Shown: positions 55,968 to 64,000 of the stretch, in pieces
Layout of the letters: each line of letters begins with the position of its first letter
Position numbering within the stretch: position 1 is the first letter of the stretch
From: Nocardiopsis eucommiae
Lineage (GTDB): Bacteria; Actinomycetota; Actinomycetes; Streptosporangiales; Streptosporangiaceae
Length of the DNA stretch: 64,000 nucleotides
Direction of reading: 5' to 3'
NCBI GenBank assembly: GCA_018388625.1
Contig: CP074402.1
Location: forward strand, 2,852,001-2,916,000
Notes under the pieces: generated by a model
Databases searched by the model: none
The model's input: the letters and a program-made list of their open reading frames with translations, nothing else
Told to the model about the DNA's origin: nothing
Program-made: the position numbers and the translations under genes

Positions 55968-56626
55968 TCAGGCGGGGTGGTCGTACACGAGGGTGTGCCG
56001 CCAGAAGAGGCGTCGGCGCACACGGGCCCCGGGCAGCTCCCGGGCGGCCACCGCGCGGATCCGGTCGAGGGTCCATTCGGGTTCTCTGGTGGGGGCGCGC
56101 ATGTGCGGGGGCGGCTCGGTGGCGGCGCCCGGGTGCCTGACCAGGCCCACCAACGGGTTCAGGACGGCGGAGACCAGTCCCGTGAGGTGGTCGGCCGGGT
56201 CGCCGTCACGGTGGCAGCCCACGACCACCAGCCGACCGCCGGGTGCCAGGCTCGCGCGCAGCTCCCGCAGGGTCGCCTCCAGCGGAAGGTGGTGCAGGAC
56301 CGCCACCAGGGTGACGGCGTCCCAGCGCCGGTCGGGGTCGCGTTCCGCGAAGCCCGCCCGCATGACGGTGATTCCCGGATCGTCCGCGAACCGCCCCCGG
56401 CGAGCGCGGCGGCGGCCGGATCGGGCTCCAGGCCCACGACCTCGTCCACGCGCCGACGCAGCCGGGCCAGCAGGTTTCCGGTGCCGCAGCCCACGTCCAG
56501 GACGTCGCGCGCACCGCTGGCCGCGACGCGGCGCACCACCCAGGGTCCCAGGCGGTCGTTGTGGCTCCACGGATGCCGTTGGTTGAGGCGGTCCAGCCAG
56601 GTGGTCACCGGCGTCAGGGATGGCAT
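55968..56626 (-). CDS. Class I SAM-dependent methyltransferase (frameshifted)
   Basis: Starts with DRLNQRHPWSHNDRLGPWVVRRV, then VLDVGCGTGNLLARLRR (motif I) and EVVGLEPDPAAAALAGGG; after a frame change near 56398-56402, RFADDPGITVMRAGFAERD, WDAVTLVAVLHHLPLEATLREL and LAPGGRLVVVGC. The join needs one C/G. About 219 residues. Substrate unknown. Confidence 0.82.
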
Positions 56627-56648
56627 ACCGACACGGTAGCGACGAGCG

Positions 56649-57011
56649 TCAGCCCAGGAGTGCCCCGGCCACGGTCAGCCCGACCCAGGCGGAGCCCACG
56701 CCCAGGCACAGGTGCGCCAGCACGTTCACCAGGGCGCGGCCGCGGGAACCGGTCCGGGAGAGCTGCACCGTCTCGTAGGCGAACGTGGAGTAGGTGGTCA
56801 GCGCCCCGCACAGGCCCACACCGAGGAGTGCCGACAGTTCGGGGGACAGGGGGAGCGCCAGCAGCGAGCCCAGGGCCAGGCTGCCGACCACGTTCACCGC
56901 CAGGGTTCCCCAGGGAAAGCCCTCCCCGAACCGGCGCTTGAGCTCCAGGTCCACGAGGAAACGGACGGGGGCTCCCACGGCCGCGCCCAGGACGACCATC
57001 AGCGCGCTCAC
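56649..57011 (-). CDS. crcB: Fluoride channel subunit CrcB/FluC (second of pair)
   Basis: About 120 residues with four membrane helices. GAAVGAPVRFLVD, WGTLAVNVVGSLALG (the conserved Asn that lines the fluoride path) and GLCGALTTYSTFAYE (TM3 break with the TTxS/F box) are characteristic. The GTG at 57011 overlaps the stop of the upstream crcB (GTGA). Actinobacteria often have two crcB genes whose products form heterodimers, as expected here. Exports fluoride. Confidence 0.88.
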   Translation of the reverse strand: MSALMVVLGAAVGAPVRFLVDLELKRRFGEGFPWGTLAVNVVGSLALGSLLALPLSPELSALLGVGLCGALTTYSTFAYETVQLSRTGSRGRALVNVLAHLCLGVGSAWVGLTVAGALLG

Positions 57012-57433
57012 GGGTTGCGCCCTCCTCCGTGCGTGAGGAACCGGTGGGCCAGTGACGAGGCCGCCCAGGCCGCGGTGAGCGCCCCCGCCAGGGTGAGGAG
57101 GAGGTAGACCAGCGCGACCTGCGGGGCGCCCCGTTCGAGGGTCGTGACCACGTCGGTGGCGTAGGCGGAGAACGTGGTGTAGCCGCCGAGGAACCCCACT
57201 CCCCAGAAGGGGCGGACGAGGCGGTTCCCGGGCCAGCGGTGCACGACCAGTTCCATGAGCAGGCCGATCAGCAGGCTGCCGGTGACGTTGACGGCCAGGA
57301 TCGTCCAGGAGACCCCGGAGGCAGCGGGCGGCCAGAGCACGTCCAGGGCGTGGCGGCTCAGGGCGCCCAAGGCCCCACCGGCGGACACCGTGGCGACCAG
57401 GGGCAGCAGCGACCCCCGTTCGGAAAGGGACAT
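57008..57433 (-). CDS. crcB: Fluoride channel subunit CrcB/FluC (first of pair)
   Basis: 141 residues, four helices: GGALGALSRHALDVLW, WTILAVNVTGSLLIGLLME and WGVGFLGGYTTFSAYATD carry the family motifs. ATG at 57433 (MSLSERGSLL). A possible fluoride-riboswitch leader lies 48-100 bases upstream. Coupled to the second crcB by a GTGA overlap. Confidence 0.88.
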   Translation of the reverse strand: MSLSERGSLLPLVATVSAGGALGALSRHALDVLWPPAASGVSWTILAVNVTGSLLIGLLMELVVHRWPGNRLVRPFWGVGFLGGYTTFSAYATDVVTTLERGAPQVALVYLLLTLAGALTAAWAASSLAHRFLTHGGGRNP

Positions 57434-57480
57434 GGGGCCATTCTCCACCCGCCCGCCCCTCTCCGCGCATGGGCCACCGG

Positions 57481-57533
57481 TGCGTCGCGGGGCCTCAGGG
57501 TCCGGGTTCAGGGGGCGTTCAGGGCCATCCCCC
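57481..57533 (-). ncRNA. Candidate fluoride riboswitch upstream of crcB pair
   Basis: Read on the minus strand the leader begins GGGGGATGGCCCTGAACGCC and closes a first stem with CCCCC; a later CTGAGGCCCCGCG could pair through GGCC. This recalls the fluoride motif (GGnGATGG ... stem ... CTGATGnnnCCT), but the CTGATG box is degraded to CTGAGG and the second hairpin is poor. The location, 50-100 bases before a fluoride channel gene, is the main support. Confidence 0.33.
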
Positions 57534-57567
57534 ATGGATTCCTGTCCCGCCAGATAGGATTCTGGCC

Positions 57568-58187
57568 ATGCAGTCAGAAAACAAGCCAGACAGACAGAAG
57601 CGGTCCTTCATCGAGGAGGCCCGCAGGGCGCAGATCATCGAGGCGGCGGTGGGCACCATCGCCGAGGTGGGCTACCCCAGCGCCTCCCTTGCGCGGATCG
57701 CACGGGAGGCGGGGATCAGCAAGGGCGTGATCTCCTACCACTTCGACGGCAAGGACGAACTGATGGACCAGGTGGTGACGGGTGTCTACACGGAGATCGC
57801 GGAGACCGTCGCCGCCAGGGTCACGGCACAGACCACCGCTGAGGAGATGCTGCGCGCCCACGTGCGAAGCGTCGCCGAGTACGCGCTGGAACACCGTGAC
57901 CGCATGGCCGCCCTCGCGCAGATCCTCATCCACGCACGCGACGCCCACGGCGCTCCCCGGTTCGGGGGCGCCAGGCGGAACCGCTCTACCAGGGCCTCGA
58001 AGCGTTCTACCGGCTCGGACAGCGGAGCGGGGAGTTCCGCGCCTTCGACGTGCGCGTGATGGCGGTCAGCCAGCAGTCGTCCATCGACGCCATGTTCGAG
58101 TACTGGCGCGTCCACCCCGACCACGACCTGCTCACGCACGCCGACGAGCTGGCCGAACTCCTGGTCCGCGCCGCCCGAGCCGACTGA
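57568..58187 (+). CDS. TetR/AcrR family regulator (frameshifted)
   Basis: Helix-turn-helix: AQIIEAAVGTIAEVGYPSAS then LARIAREAGISKGVISYHFDGKDEL. The ligand domain changes frame; adding one G in the G5 run near 57963-57967 links APRFGG to RQAEPLYQGLEAFYRLGQRSG, ending LLVRAARAD. ATG at 57568. About 207 residues. Directly upstream (40 bases) of the membrane acyltransferase gene, which it may control. Confidence 0.84.
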
Positions 58188-58227
58188 CTGCCCCCGAAGC
58201 TCGTTCACTCCCGGACACGAGGGCACC

Positions 58228-59396
58228 ATGACACGGCAGTACCCCACCACGACCCCCGCGATCCCGCCCCAGGCCCCACGGGCACGCCTGTTCTTCGTCG
58301 ACAACCTGCGGGTCTTCCTCACGGTGCTGGTGGTCCTGCACCACGTCGCCGTCACCTACGGCAACATCCCGCTGTGGTTCTACACCGAACCCGCCCAGGA
58401 CCCCACCGGCGGCCTGTTGGACCTGTTCGTGATCCTCAACCAGACCTTCTTCATGGGCCTGTTCTTCCTGCTGGCGGGGTACTTCGTCCCCGGCGCCGTG
58501 GATCGCAGGGGACGGCGGCCGTTCGTTCGCGAATGCCTGGTCCGTCTGGGGGTGCCGCTGTTGTTGTTCCTGGTGCTGTTGCGCCCCCTGGTCATGGCGC
58601 CCGCGCACGCGGACCTGCTCGCCGCCGACCCCGACCTGTCGTACTGGATGCTCTACCTGTTCTCGATCGACCCCGGCCCGCTGTGGTTCGTGGAGGTCCT
58701 GCTGGTGATGAGCCTGGTCTACGTGGTGGTCCGGGGACCGGGCGAGCGTCGCGCCGCCGGCGCGGACCGGGAGGTCTCCCGCCCGGCCGGTTCCGAGCCG
58801 CTGCGCTGGTTCGTCCCGGTCGTCCTCTTCTCCGTGGGTCTGGCGCTGGTCACCTTCGCGTGGCGGTTCGCCTTCCCCGCGCCTTACTGGCCGGTCGTGG
58901 GGCTGCCCAGCCCCGGCTACCTGCCCCAGTACGCGGCCCTGTTCACCGTCGGCGTGTTCGCCTACCGGCGCGAGTGGCTCACACGGCTGCCGAACTCGGC
59001 CGGGTGGGGAGGTCTGGCGATGGCTGTGCTGGGCCTGGTCTCCCTGGCCGCGACCCTGGCGGTCCTGGGTGTGGGCTCCCTGACCCCCGGCAGCTGGCAG
59101 GCGCTGGCACAGATCCTGGGGAGACCCTCTTCGCCATGGGTGTGGTGGTCATGCTGCTGGTGCTCTTCCGAAGGCTGTTCGACCGGAGCAACCGCTTCCT
59201 GGCCTTCCTCTCCGACAACGCCTTCGCGGTCTACGTGCTGCACGCCCTGGTCCTGGTCGCGCTCGGGCTGGCGCTGAGCGGCTGGGAGGCGGTCGCCCTC
59301 GCGAAGTTCGCCGGGATGGCGGTGCTGGCCGTACCGCTGTGCTGGGTCGTGGCCGCCGGGGTCCGGGCCCTGCCGGGGGTCCGGCGGGTCCTCTGA
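58228..59396 (+). CDS. Acyltransferase_3-type membrane protein (frameshifted)
   Basis: Polytopic O-acyltransferase-like protein with about ten helices. RLFFVDNLRVFLTVLVVLHHVAVTYG is the conserved TM1 with the catalytic-type histidines (in parts LVVLHHVAVTYG); FILNQTFFMGLFFLLAGYF-like segment LNQTFFMGLFFLLAGYF follows; the end AFAVYVLHALVLVALG is typical. One G near 59117-59120 restores QILGETLFAMGVVVM. ATG at 58228. About 390 residues. Probably modifies a cell-surface or membrane compound. Confidence 0.82.
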
Positions 59397-59463
59397 AGCG
59401 CCGTGTGACGCCAGGCCCCGGGGTTAGGGTCGGACCAGGACTCCCTAAGGAAGGACCACCCCC

Positions 59464-60018
59464 GTGGGCACTCAGAAGGAACGCATGCTGGCCGGTGAGC
59501 TCTACCTCGCCGACGACCCCGAGATCCACGCGGACGTGACCCGGGCCGCGCTGCTCTCCGAGGCGTTCAACACCTGCGCGGCCGACGACGCCGAGGGGCG
59601 GTTCAAGGCCCTCACTGACCTCGTCGGTGAGCTCGGGGAGGGCAGCGAGATCCGTCCGCCGCTGCGTGTGGACCTCGGGTACCGGATCACCATCGGGCCG
59701 CGTTCCTTCGTCAACTTCGACGCGGTCATGCTCGACGTCGCCCCCATCACGATCGGCGCGGACGTCCTGATCGGACCGGGTGTCCAGCTGCTCACCCCCA
59801 CGCACCCGATCGACCCGGAGCTGCGCCGGGCCAAGTGGGAGGCGGCCGAGCCCATCACCATCGGAGACAACGTGTGGCTGGGCGGCGGGGTCATCGTCTG
59901 CCCGGGTGTGACCATCGGTGAGAACACCGTGGTGGGCGCCGGGGCCGTGGTCTCCAAGGACCTGCCAGCGAACGTGGTGGCGGTCGGCAACCCCGCCCGG
60001 GTCGTCAAGGAGATCTGA
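59464..60018 (+). CDS. Sugar O-acetyltransferase (maltose acetyltransferase type)
   Basis: A complete 184-residue enzyme. N-terminal Mac domain ERMLAGELYLADDPEI, then hexapeptide (left-handed beta-helix) repeats ITIGPRSFVNFDAVMLD, ITIGADVLIGPGVQLLTPTHPID with the catalytic histidine in PTHP, and ITIGDNVWLGGGVIVCPGVTIG, closing VVGAGAVVSKDLPANVVAVGNPA. Transfers acetyl from acetyl-CoA to sugars such as maltose or thiogalactosides. GTG at 59464 follows AAGGACC. Confidence 0.88.
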   Translation: MGTQKERMLAGELYLADDPEIHADVTRAALLSEAFNTCAADDAEGRFKALTDLVGELGEGSEIRPPLRVDLGYRITIGPRSFVNFDAVMLDVAPITIGADVLIGPGVQLLTPTHPIDPELRRAKWEAAEPITIGDNVWLGGGVIVCPGVTIGENTVVGAGAVVSKDLPANVVAVGNPARVVKEI

Positions 60019-60081
60019 GACCGGAGCGGTGGGGGACCGTCGCGTCGGGCCCGCCTTCGACGCCCGGACCGGCGAAGGGCG

Positions 60082-60116
60082 GAGGGGCCGGAACGCGGGC
60101 TGCGTTCCGGCCCCTC
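60082..60116 (+). terminator. Terminator of the acetyltransferase gene
   Basis: GAGGGGCCGGAACGC / GCGTTCCGGCCCCTC, a perfect 15-bp stem with a 5-base loop, 63 bases after the stop and before the convergent HxlR remnant. Confidence 0.68.
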
Positions 60117-60134
60117 GCCGTTCCACGGGCGGGA

Positions 60135-60293
60135 TCAGTCCTGCGGCCGCCCCGCTTGGAGGCGCTCCAGGTTCTCCTCGCCCCAGGCGCCGAGGGCGTT
60201 GAGCGCGGGCAGGAGTGTGCGGCCGAACTCGGTCAGCGAGTACTCGACCCTGGGCGGCACCTGCTGGTGGACCTGGCGGTGCACCACGCCGTC
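60135..60293 (-). pseudogene. C-terminal remnant of an HxlR regulator
   Basis: The minus strand encodes GVVHRQVHQQVPPRVEYSLT then EFGRTLLPALNALGAWGEEN, the winged end of an HxlR protein. The N-terminal helix-turn-helix (about 60 residues) is missing: the frame upstream becomes GPASADG and then the terminator of the ABC transporter gene. No start codon or ribosome site fits. Confidence 0.7.
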
Positions 60294-60323
60294 CGCACTC
60301 GCGGGCCCCGGGCGCGGTCGTGG

Positions 60324-60355
60324 CCGTCCCCCGGTGTGGCGCCACCGGGGGACGG
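60324..60355 (-). terminator. Terminator of the ABC exporter gene
   Basis: CCGTCCCCCGGTG / CACCGGGGGACGG, a perfect 13-bp stem with a 6-base loop, 11 bases after the stop of the leftward ABC gene. Confidence 0.65.
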
Positions 60356-60366
60356 GGTTCGTGGGC

Positions 60367-62256
60367 CTACCCGGCCGTCGTCGCCGGTTCGGGGTCCCCG
60401 TGGGAGAACTGGGTCCGGTACAGCTCGGCGTAGCGGCCGCCCCTGGCCAGCAGCTCGGCGTGGGTGCCGCGTTCCACGATCCGCCCGGCCTCGACCACCA
60501 GGATGGCGTCCGCCGCGCGGATGGTGGAGAGCCGGTGGGCGATGACCAGGGCGGTCCGCCCCTCCAGGGCCTCGGCCAGAGCGGCCTGGACCGCCGCCTC
60601 GGAAGTGGAGTCCAGGGCGGAGGTGGCCTCATCGAGAATGACCACCTCCGGCCCGGTCAGCAGGAGACGGGCGATGGTGAGCCGCTGGCGCTCCCCTCCG
60701 GAGAAGCGGTAGCCGCGCTCGCCCACCACCGTGTCCAGTCCGTCGGGGAGGCTGGCGACGAGGGTGTCCAGGCGGGCACGGCGCAGGGCGTCCCAGACCT
60801 GTTCGTCGGTGGCCTCGGGGGCGCCGAGGGTGAGGTTGGCGCGGATGGACTCGTGGAACAGGTGGCCGTCCTGGGTGACCATGCCCAGGGTGGCCCGCAC
60901 GGACGCGAAGGTGAGGTCGCGGACGTCGGTCCCGCCCAGGCGGACGGTGCCCTCATCCACGTCGTACAGGCGCGGGGTGAGCTGGGCGATGGTGGACTTG
61001 CCCGCTCCGGAGGAGCCGACCAGGGCCACGGTCTGACCGGGTTCGACCCGGAACGACACCCCGTGCAGGACCGGGCCGTTGTCGGTGGTGTCCAGGGTGG
61101 CGACCTCCTCCAGTGAGGCGAGGGAGACCCGGTCGGCGGTCGGGTAACCGAAGGAGACGTCGTCGAACTCCAGCGAGACGGGCCCCGCGGGGACCGGGCG
61201 CGCGTCCGGGCTCTCGTCCACCAGCGGCTTCAGGTCCAGGACCTCGAACACCCTGCTGAAGCTGACCAGGGCGCTCATGATCTCCACGCGGGCGCTGGCC
61301 AGCGCCGTCAGCGGCGCGTACAGGCGGGTCAGGAGCATGCCCATCGCGACGACCGTTCCGGCGTCGAGCTGGCCCCTCAGCGCGTAGAAGCCGCCGAGGC
61401 CGTAGACCAGGGCGAGGGCGAGCGCGGAGACCAGGGTCAGGGCGGTGAAGAAGATCTCCTGGACCATGGCGGTGCGCACTCCGATGTCGCGGACCCGGCT
61501 GGCGCGGCGGGCGAACTCGGCGGCCTCGTCGTCGGGGCGGCCGAAGAGCTTGACCAGCGTGGCGCCGGGCGCCGAGAAACGCTCGGTCATCTGGGTGCTC
61601 ATGGCGGAGTTGTGGATGGTGCGTTCGCGTTCGATCCTGGCCAGTCGGGCGCCCATGCGGCGGGCGGGCAGGACGAAGACGGGCAGCAGCACGAGCGAGA
61701 GCAGGGTGATCTGCCAGGACAGGGTCGCCATGACGACCAGCGCCAGCACGAGCGTGACGAGGTTGCTGATCACCCCGGACAGGACGTCGCTGAAGGCGCG
61801 CTGGGCACCGATGACGTCGTTGTTGAGCCGGCTGACCAGGGCTCCGGTACGGGTCCGGGTGAAGAAGGCGACCGGCATCCGCTGGACGTGCTCGTAGACG
61901 GTGGTGCGCAGGTCCAGGATGAGCCCCTCCCCGACCCGGGAGGAGAACCACCGCACGGCCAGGGAGAGCACGGCCTCCGCGATCGCGACCAGGGCGATGA
62001 GCCCGGCCAGGAGCAGGACCGGCCTGAGGGCCGCCCCGGCCACGATCTCGTTGACGACCTCACCGGCCAGCAGTGGTGAGGCCACCGCCAGGGCGGCCGT
62101 GACGACGCTGAGGCCGAGGAACCACGCGAGGGGGCGTGCGTGCGGTCGGGCGAAGGAGGCGATCCTGCGCAGGACGGGGCGGGAGAAGGGGCGCTGATCC
62201 TCGTGGGCGTGCATCGCGTGGTAGATCGAGTTCCACGCGGCCATTTCCATACTCAT
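60367..62256 (-). CDS. ABC exporter, fused membrane and ATPase domains
   Basis: A complete 629-residue half-transporter. Six membrane helices (LAWFLGLSVVTAALAVASPLLAG, LLLAGLIALVAIAEAVLSL, ALVLALVVMATLSW and others) with the coupling motif RTRTGALVSRLNNDV, then an ATPase: Walker A VGSSGAGKSTIAQL, Q-loop MVTQDGHLFHES, signature [17 protein letters not shown], Walker B VVILDEATSALDS and H-loop VIAHRLST. I use the ATG at 62256 (MSMEMAAWNS); 53 upstream in-frame codons lack protein character. Works as a homodimer or with a partner not in the window. Confidence 0.9.
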   Translation of the reverse strand: MSMEMAAWNSIYHAMHAHEDQRPFSRPVLRRIASFARPHARPLAWFLGLSVVTAALAVASPLLAGEVVNEIVAGAALRPVLLLAGLIALVAIAEAVLSLAVRWFSSRVGEGLILDLRTTVYEHVQRMPVAFFTRTRTGALVSRLNNDVIGAQRAFSDVLSGVISNLVTLVLALVVMATLSWQITLLSLVLLPVFVLPARRMGARLARIERERTIHNSAMSTQMTERFSAPGATLVKLFGRPDDEAAEFARRASRVRDIGVRTAMVQEIFFTALTLVSALALALVYGLGGFYALRGQLDAGTVVAMGMLLTRLYAPLTALASARVEIMSALVSFSRVFEVLDLKPLVDESPDARPVPAGPVSLEFDDVSFGYPTADRVSLASLEEVATLDTTDNGPVLHGVSFRVEPGQTVALVGSSGAGKSTIAQLTPRLYDVDEGTVRLGGTDVRDLTFASVRATLGMVTQDGHLFHESIRANLTLGAPEATDEQVWDALRRARLDTLVASLPDGLDTVVGERGYRFSGGERQRLTIARLLLTGPEVVILDEATSALDSTSEAAVQAALAEALEGRTALVIAHRLSTIRAADAILVVEAGRIVERGTHAELLARGGRYAELYRTQFSHGDPEPATTAG

Positions 62257-62291
62257 GGGGTCCACCGGTCCGAGTCGTTGGGTACCCCTGA

Positions 62292-62324
62292 ACCGTAGAA
62301 CCCGAACAATACTTGAGGTCAAGT
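62292..62324 (-). promoter_or_regulatory. Possible promoter/operator of the ABC exporter
   Basis: On the minus strand TTGACC (62322-62317) and TACGGT (62297-62292) are 19 bases apart, and the first overlaps the palindrome ACTTGA-GG-TCAAGT (62311-62324). The whole 62290-62400 space is AT-rich, marking the divergent control region shared with the hydrolase. Confidence 0.4.
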
Positions 62325-62404
62325 TTTCATCGTACCTCCCGAATTCTTCCCTGTACTTCCCTTTTATAAGGAAGGTTGCGGTATCTTGAGGAAGAGGAGA
62401 GAGG

Positions 62405-63264
62405 ATGCGTGTCATGAGTGCGATCTACCGAACCGAGGACGGGGAGCGGTGGCTCCGGCAGCGGTACCTCCGGGCCCTGGACCATGCCCCCGTCCCGACC
62501 CGGAGGCTGACGGTCCCGACCCGCGAGGGGAGACCTTCGTGCTCGCCTGCGGCCCCGAGGAGGCTCCGCCGCTGGTCCTGCTGCACGGGTCCGGGGCCAA
62601 CTCGGCCCACTGGTTCGCGGACCTGCCCGCGTGGTCGGAGCACTTCCGGGTGTACTCCGTGGACCTGGTCGGTGAACCCGGACTGAGCGCGCCCACCCGC
62701 CCCGAGCTGTCCACCGAGGCCAGCGCGCTGTGGCTGGACGACGTCCTCGCGGAGCTCGGCGTGCGTGACACCGCCATGGCCGGGATGTCCCTGGGAGGAT
62801 GGACGACTCTCGACTACGCGATCCGCCGCCCCGGACGCGTCACCCGCCTCGCTCTGGGCTGCCCGGGCGGGGTGGGCGCCCAACGCCGGTGGAGCATCCT
62901 GGGGGCGGGGCTGCTCATGTCGTTCGGGGCCCGTGCCCGGCAGCGGTCGGTCCGCTACCTGGTCGGGCTCGGGCGTTCCGGGAACGACGCGGTGCTGGAC
63001 GAGATCATGGCGGTCTTCTCCAGGTTCCGGCCGCGTACCGCGTCCCTGCCGGTCTTCCCGGACGAGGCGCTGCGCACGCTGGGGACCCCGCTCCAGGTGA
63101 CCGTGGGCGACCGGGACCGGATGTTCGACTCCGAAGAGACCGCCCGGCGCGTGCGGGCGTGCGTCCCGCACGCCCGCGTACGGGTGCTTCCCGGAGTCGG
63201 CCACGCCCTCACGCCCCAGACCGGGCCCGCCCTGGAGTTCCTTCGAGGCGGGGTCCCCGGCTGA
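62405..63264 (+). CDS. Alpha/beta hydrolase (frameshifted)
   Basis: Serine-hydrolase fold. PPLVLLHGSGANSAHWF (oxyanion HG), MAGMSLGGWTTLDYAI (nucleophile elbow, G-M-S-L-G), VGDRDRMFDSEETARRV (acid) and VLPGVGHALTPQ (catalytic histidine) are all present. One G near 62529-62532 restores VPTREGETFVLACGPEE. ATG at 62405 has AGGAG. About 287 residues. Divergent from the ABC exporter, so possibly functionally linked. It overlaps the 3' end of the convergent DMT gene by 56 bases. Confidence 0.84.
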
Positions 63265-64000
63265 CCGTTCCGGCGCTGACCGCGTTCGCGGCCACGATCG
63301 CGAGGATCGCCGCGCCCTCCCACCCGTCCAGGGCCTGGCCCAGCACCAGCCAGCCCGCCAGGGCCGCCATCACGGGGTGCACGCTCATGAACAGGCCGAA
63401 GAAGCGGGCCGGGACCCGGCGCAACGCGTACAGGTCGCCCAGGAACGGGACCATCGAGGAGAGCACCCCCGCCACCGCCGCACAGAGGACGGCGACCGGT
63501 GTGGGCGGGTGCAGGTACAGCGCGGTGATCCCCACGGGCACGAACACGAGCGCGGAGATCCCGGCGGCGGTCGCCGAGCCCTCGATCCCGGGGAGCCGCC
63601 GCCCGACCGTCCGGTTGAGCAGGATGTAGGCGGCCCAACAGGCCGCCGCGACCAGGGCCAGGGCGATCCCCGTGTAGTCGGTGGAGGGCTGCGGACGCAT
63701 GAGGACCGCGACAGCCCCGCCCGCCACCAACGCGCAGGCCAGGTCGGTCCAGCGGCGCGTGGCGGCCAGGGCCACCGCCAGCGGCCCGAGGAACTCCAGG
63801 GTGACCGCCAGCCCCAGTCCGATGCGGTCCACGGCCAGGTAGAGGGTCAGGTTCATGGAACCGAACACCACCGCCATCGCCAGCACCGGCCACCACTGCC
63901 GCCAGGTGAAGGCACGCAGTCGGGGACGTCCCACCAGCATCAGCACGGTGCCTGCCACCCACTGGCGGATCGCGACCACCCCGACCGGGCCGATGACCGG
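63209..64000 (-). CDS. DMT-superfamily (EamA/RhtA-like) transporter, 5' end outside window
   Basis: The protein continues past the window edge (GPVGVVAIRQWVAGTVLML is in frame up to 64000). About eight helices visible, with FGSMNLTLYLAVDRIGLGLAVTLEFLGPLAVA (in parts YLAVDRIGLGLAVTLEFLGP) and LYALRRVPARFFGLFMSVHP typical of RhtA-like threonine/homoserine or drug exporters. The C-terminus overlaps the convergent hydrolase gene. Intact in the window. Confidence 0.85.
   Translation of the reverse strand, partial: PVIGPVGVVAIRQWVAGTVLMLVGRPRLRAFTWRQWWPVLAMAVVFGSMNLTLYLAVDRIGLGLAVTLEFLGPLAVALAATRRWTDLACALVAGGAVAVLMRPQPSTDYTGIALALVAAACWAAYILLNRTVGRRLPGIEGSATAAGISALVFVPVGITALYLHPPTPVAVLCAAVAGVLSSMVPFLGDLYALRRVPARFFGLFMSVHPVMAALAGWLVLGQALDGWEGAAILAIVAANAVSAGTVSRGPRLEGTPGRARSGA

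Overview
The window is a stretch of very GC-rich (well over 70% by eye) actinobacterial chromosome. Gene content, short intergenic spaces, frequent GTG/TTG starts and overlapping stop/start pairs suggest a Streptosporangiales-type actinomycete, possibly Nocardiopsis-like; the genus is an inference. No rRNA, tRNA, CRISPR array, integrase or intact insertion sequence was recognised. It looks like accessory housekeeping DNA: many two-to-five-gene modules, each with its own regulator. One technical point dominates the reading. Close to forty breaks in otherwise recognisable proteins are repaired by adding one base, nearly always in a run of G or C. I treat them as likely sequencing or assembly deletions and give each such gene its full repaired span.

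Layout. 1-5.3 kb: end of an FAD monooxygenase, a nucleotidyltransferase/GNAT pair, and a coupled hydrolase-ABC exporter operon. 5.4-12.8 kb: two double-MerR (TioE-type) regulators, an erythromycin-esterase-like protein, an NmrA-like oxidoreductase, a GlcD-type flavoprotein, and a histidine kinase and response regulator read as one frame. 13.2-18.1 kb: a malonate uptake and catabolism cluster (MadLM carrier, MatB synthetase, MatA decarboxylase, divergent GntR regulator with a palindromic operator). 18.3-23.5 kb: a cupin regulator, two membrane-anchored proteins, a histidine phosphatase, a lower-GC island, and a DJ-1/PfpI protein. 23.6-35.1 kb: MetPS transporter, pirin, a metallo-beta-lactamase-fold hydrolase, RNase Z, a DMT exporter, a Pat-like acetyltransferase with cupin regulator, a phosphotransferase, a Gfo/Idh oxidoreductase and NADP-type glutamate dehydrogenase.

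35.2-43.5 kb: a membrane operon facing a TetR regulator across three 17-bp palindromes, an aldo/keto reductase, DinB, a deleted acetyltransferase pseudogene, a phosphodiesterase, a second phosphotransferase, a methyltransferase and a 32-residue membrane peptide. 43.5-47.4 kb: a TetR regulator coupled to an ANT-like nucleotidyltransferase and divergent from a short UvrA-like (DrrC-type) ATPase across a 49-bp operator. 47.4-52.0 kb: two NCS1 permeases and a hydantoin-racemase-like protein opposite a cupin regulator. 52.0-64.0 kb: HxlR/RidA pair, an 11-residue-repeat protein, NUDIX, two methyltransferases, a dual fluoride-channel pair with a possible riboswitch leader, TetR plus membrane acyltransferase, a hexapeptide acetyltransferase, an HxlR remnant, an ABC exporter and a DMT permease cut by the window end.

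The recurring theme is drug and xenobiotic handling: two APH-fold kinases, two nucleotidyltransferases, a Pat-type acetyltransferase, an erythromycin-esterase fold, two ABC exporters and a UvrA-like ATPase, mostly next to their own regulator.
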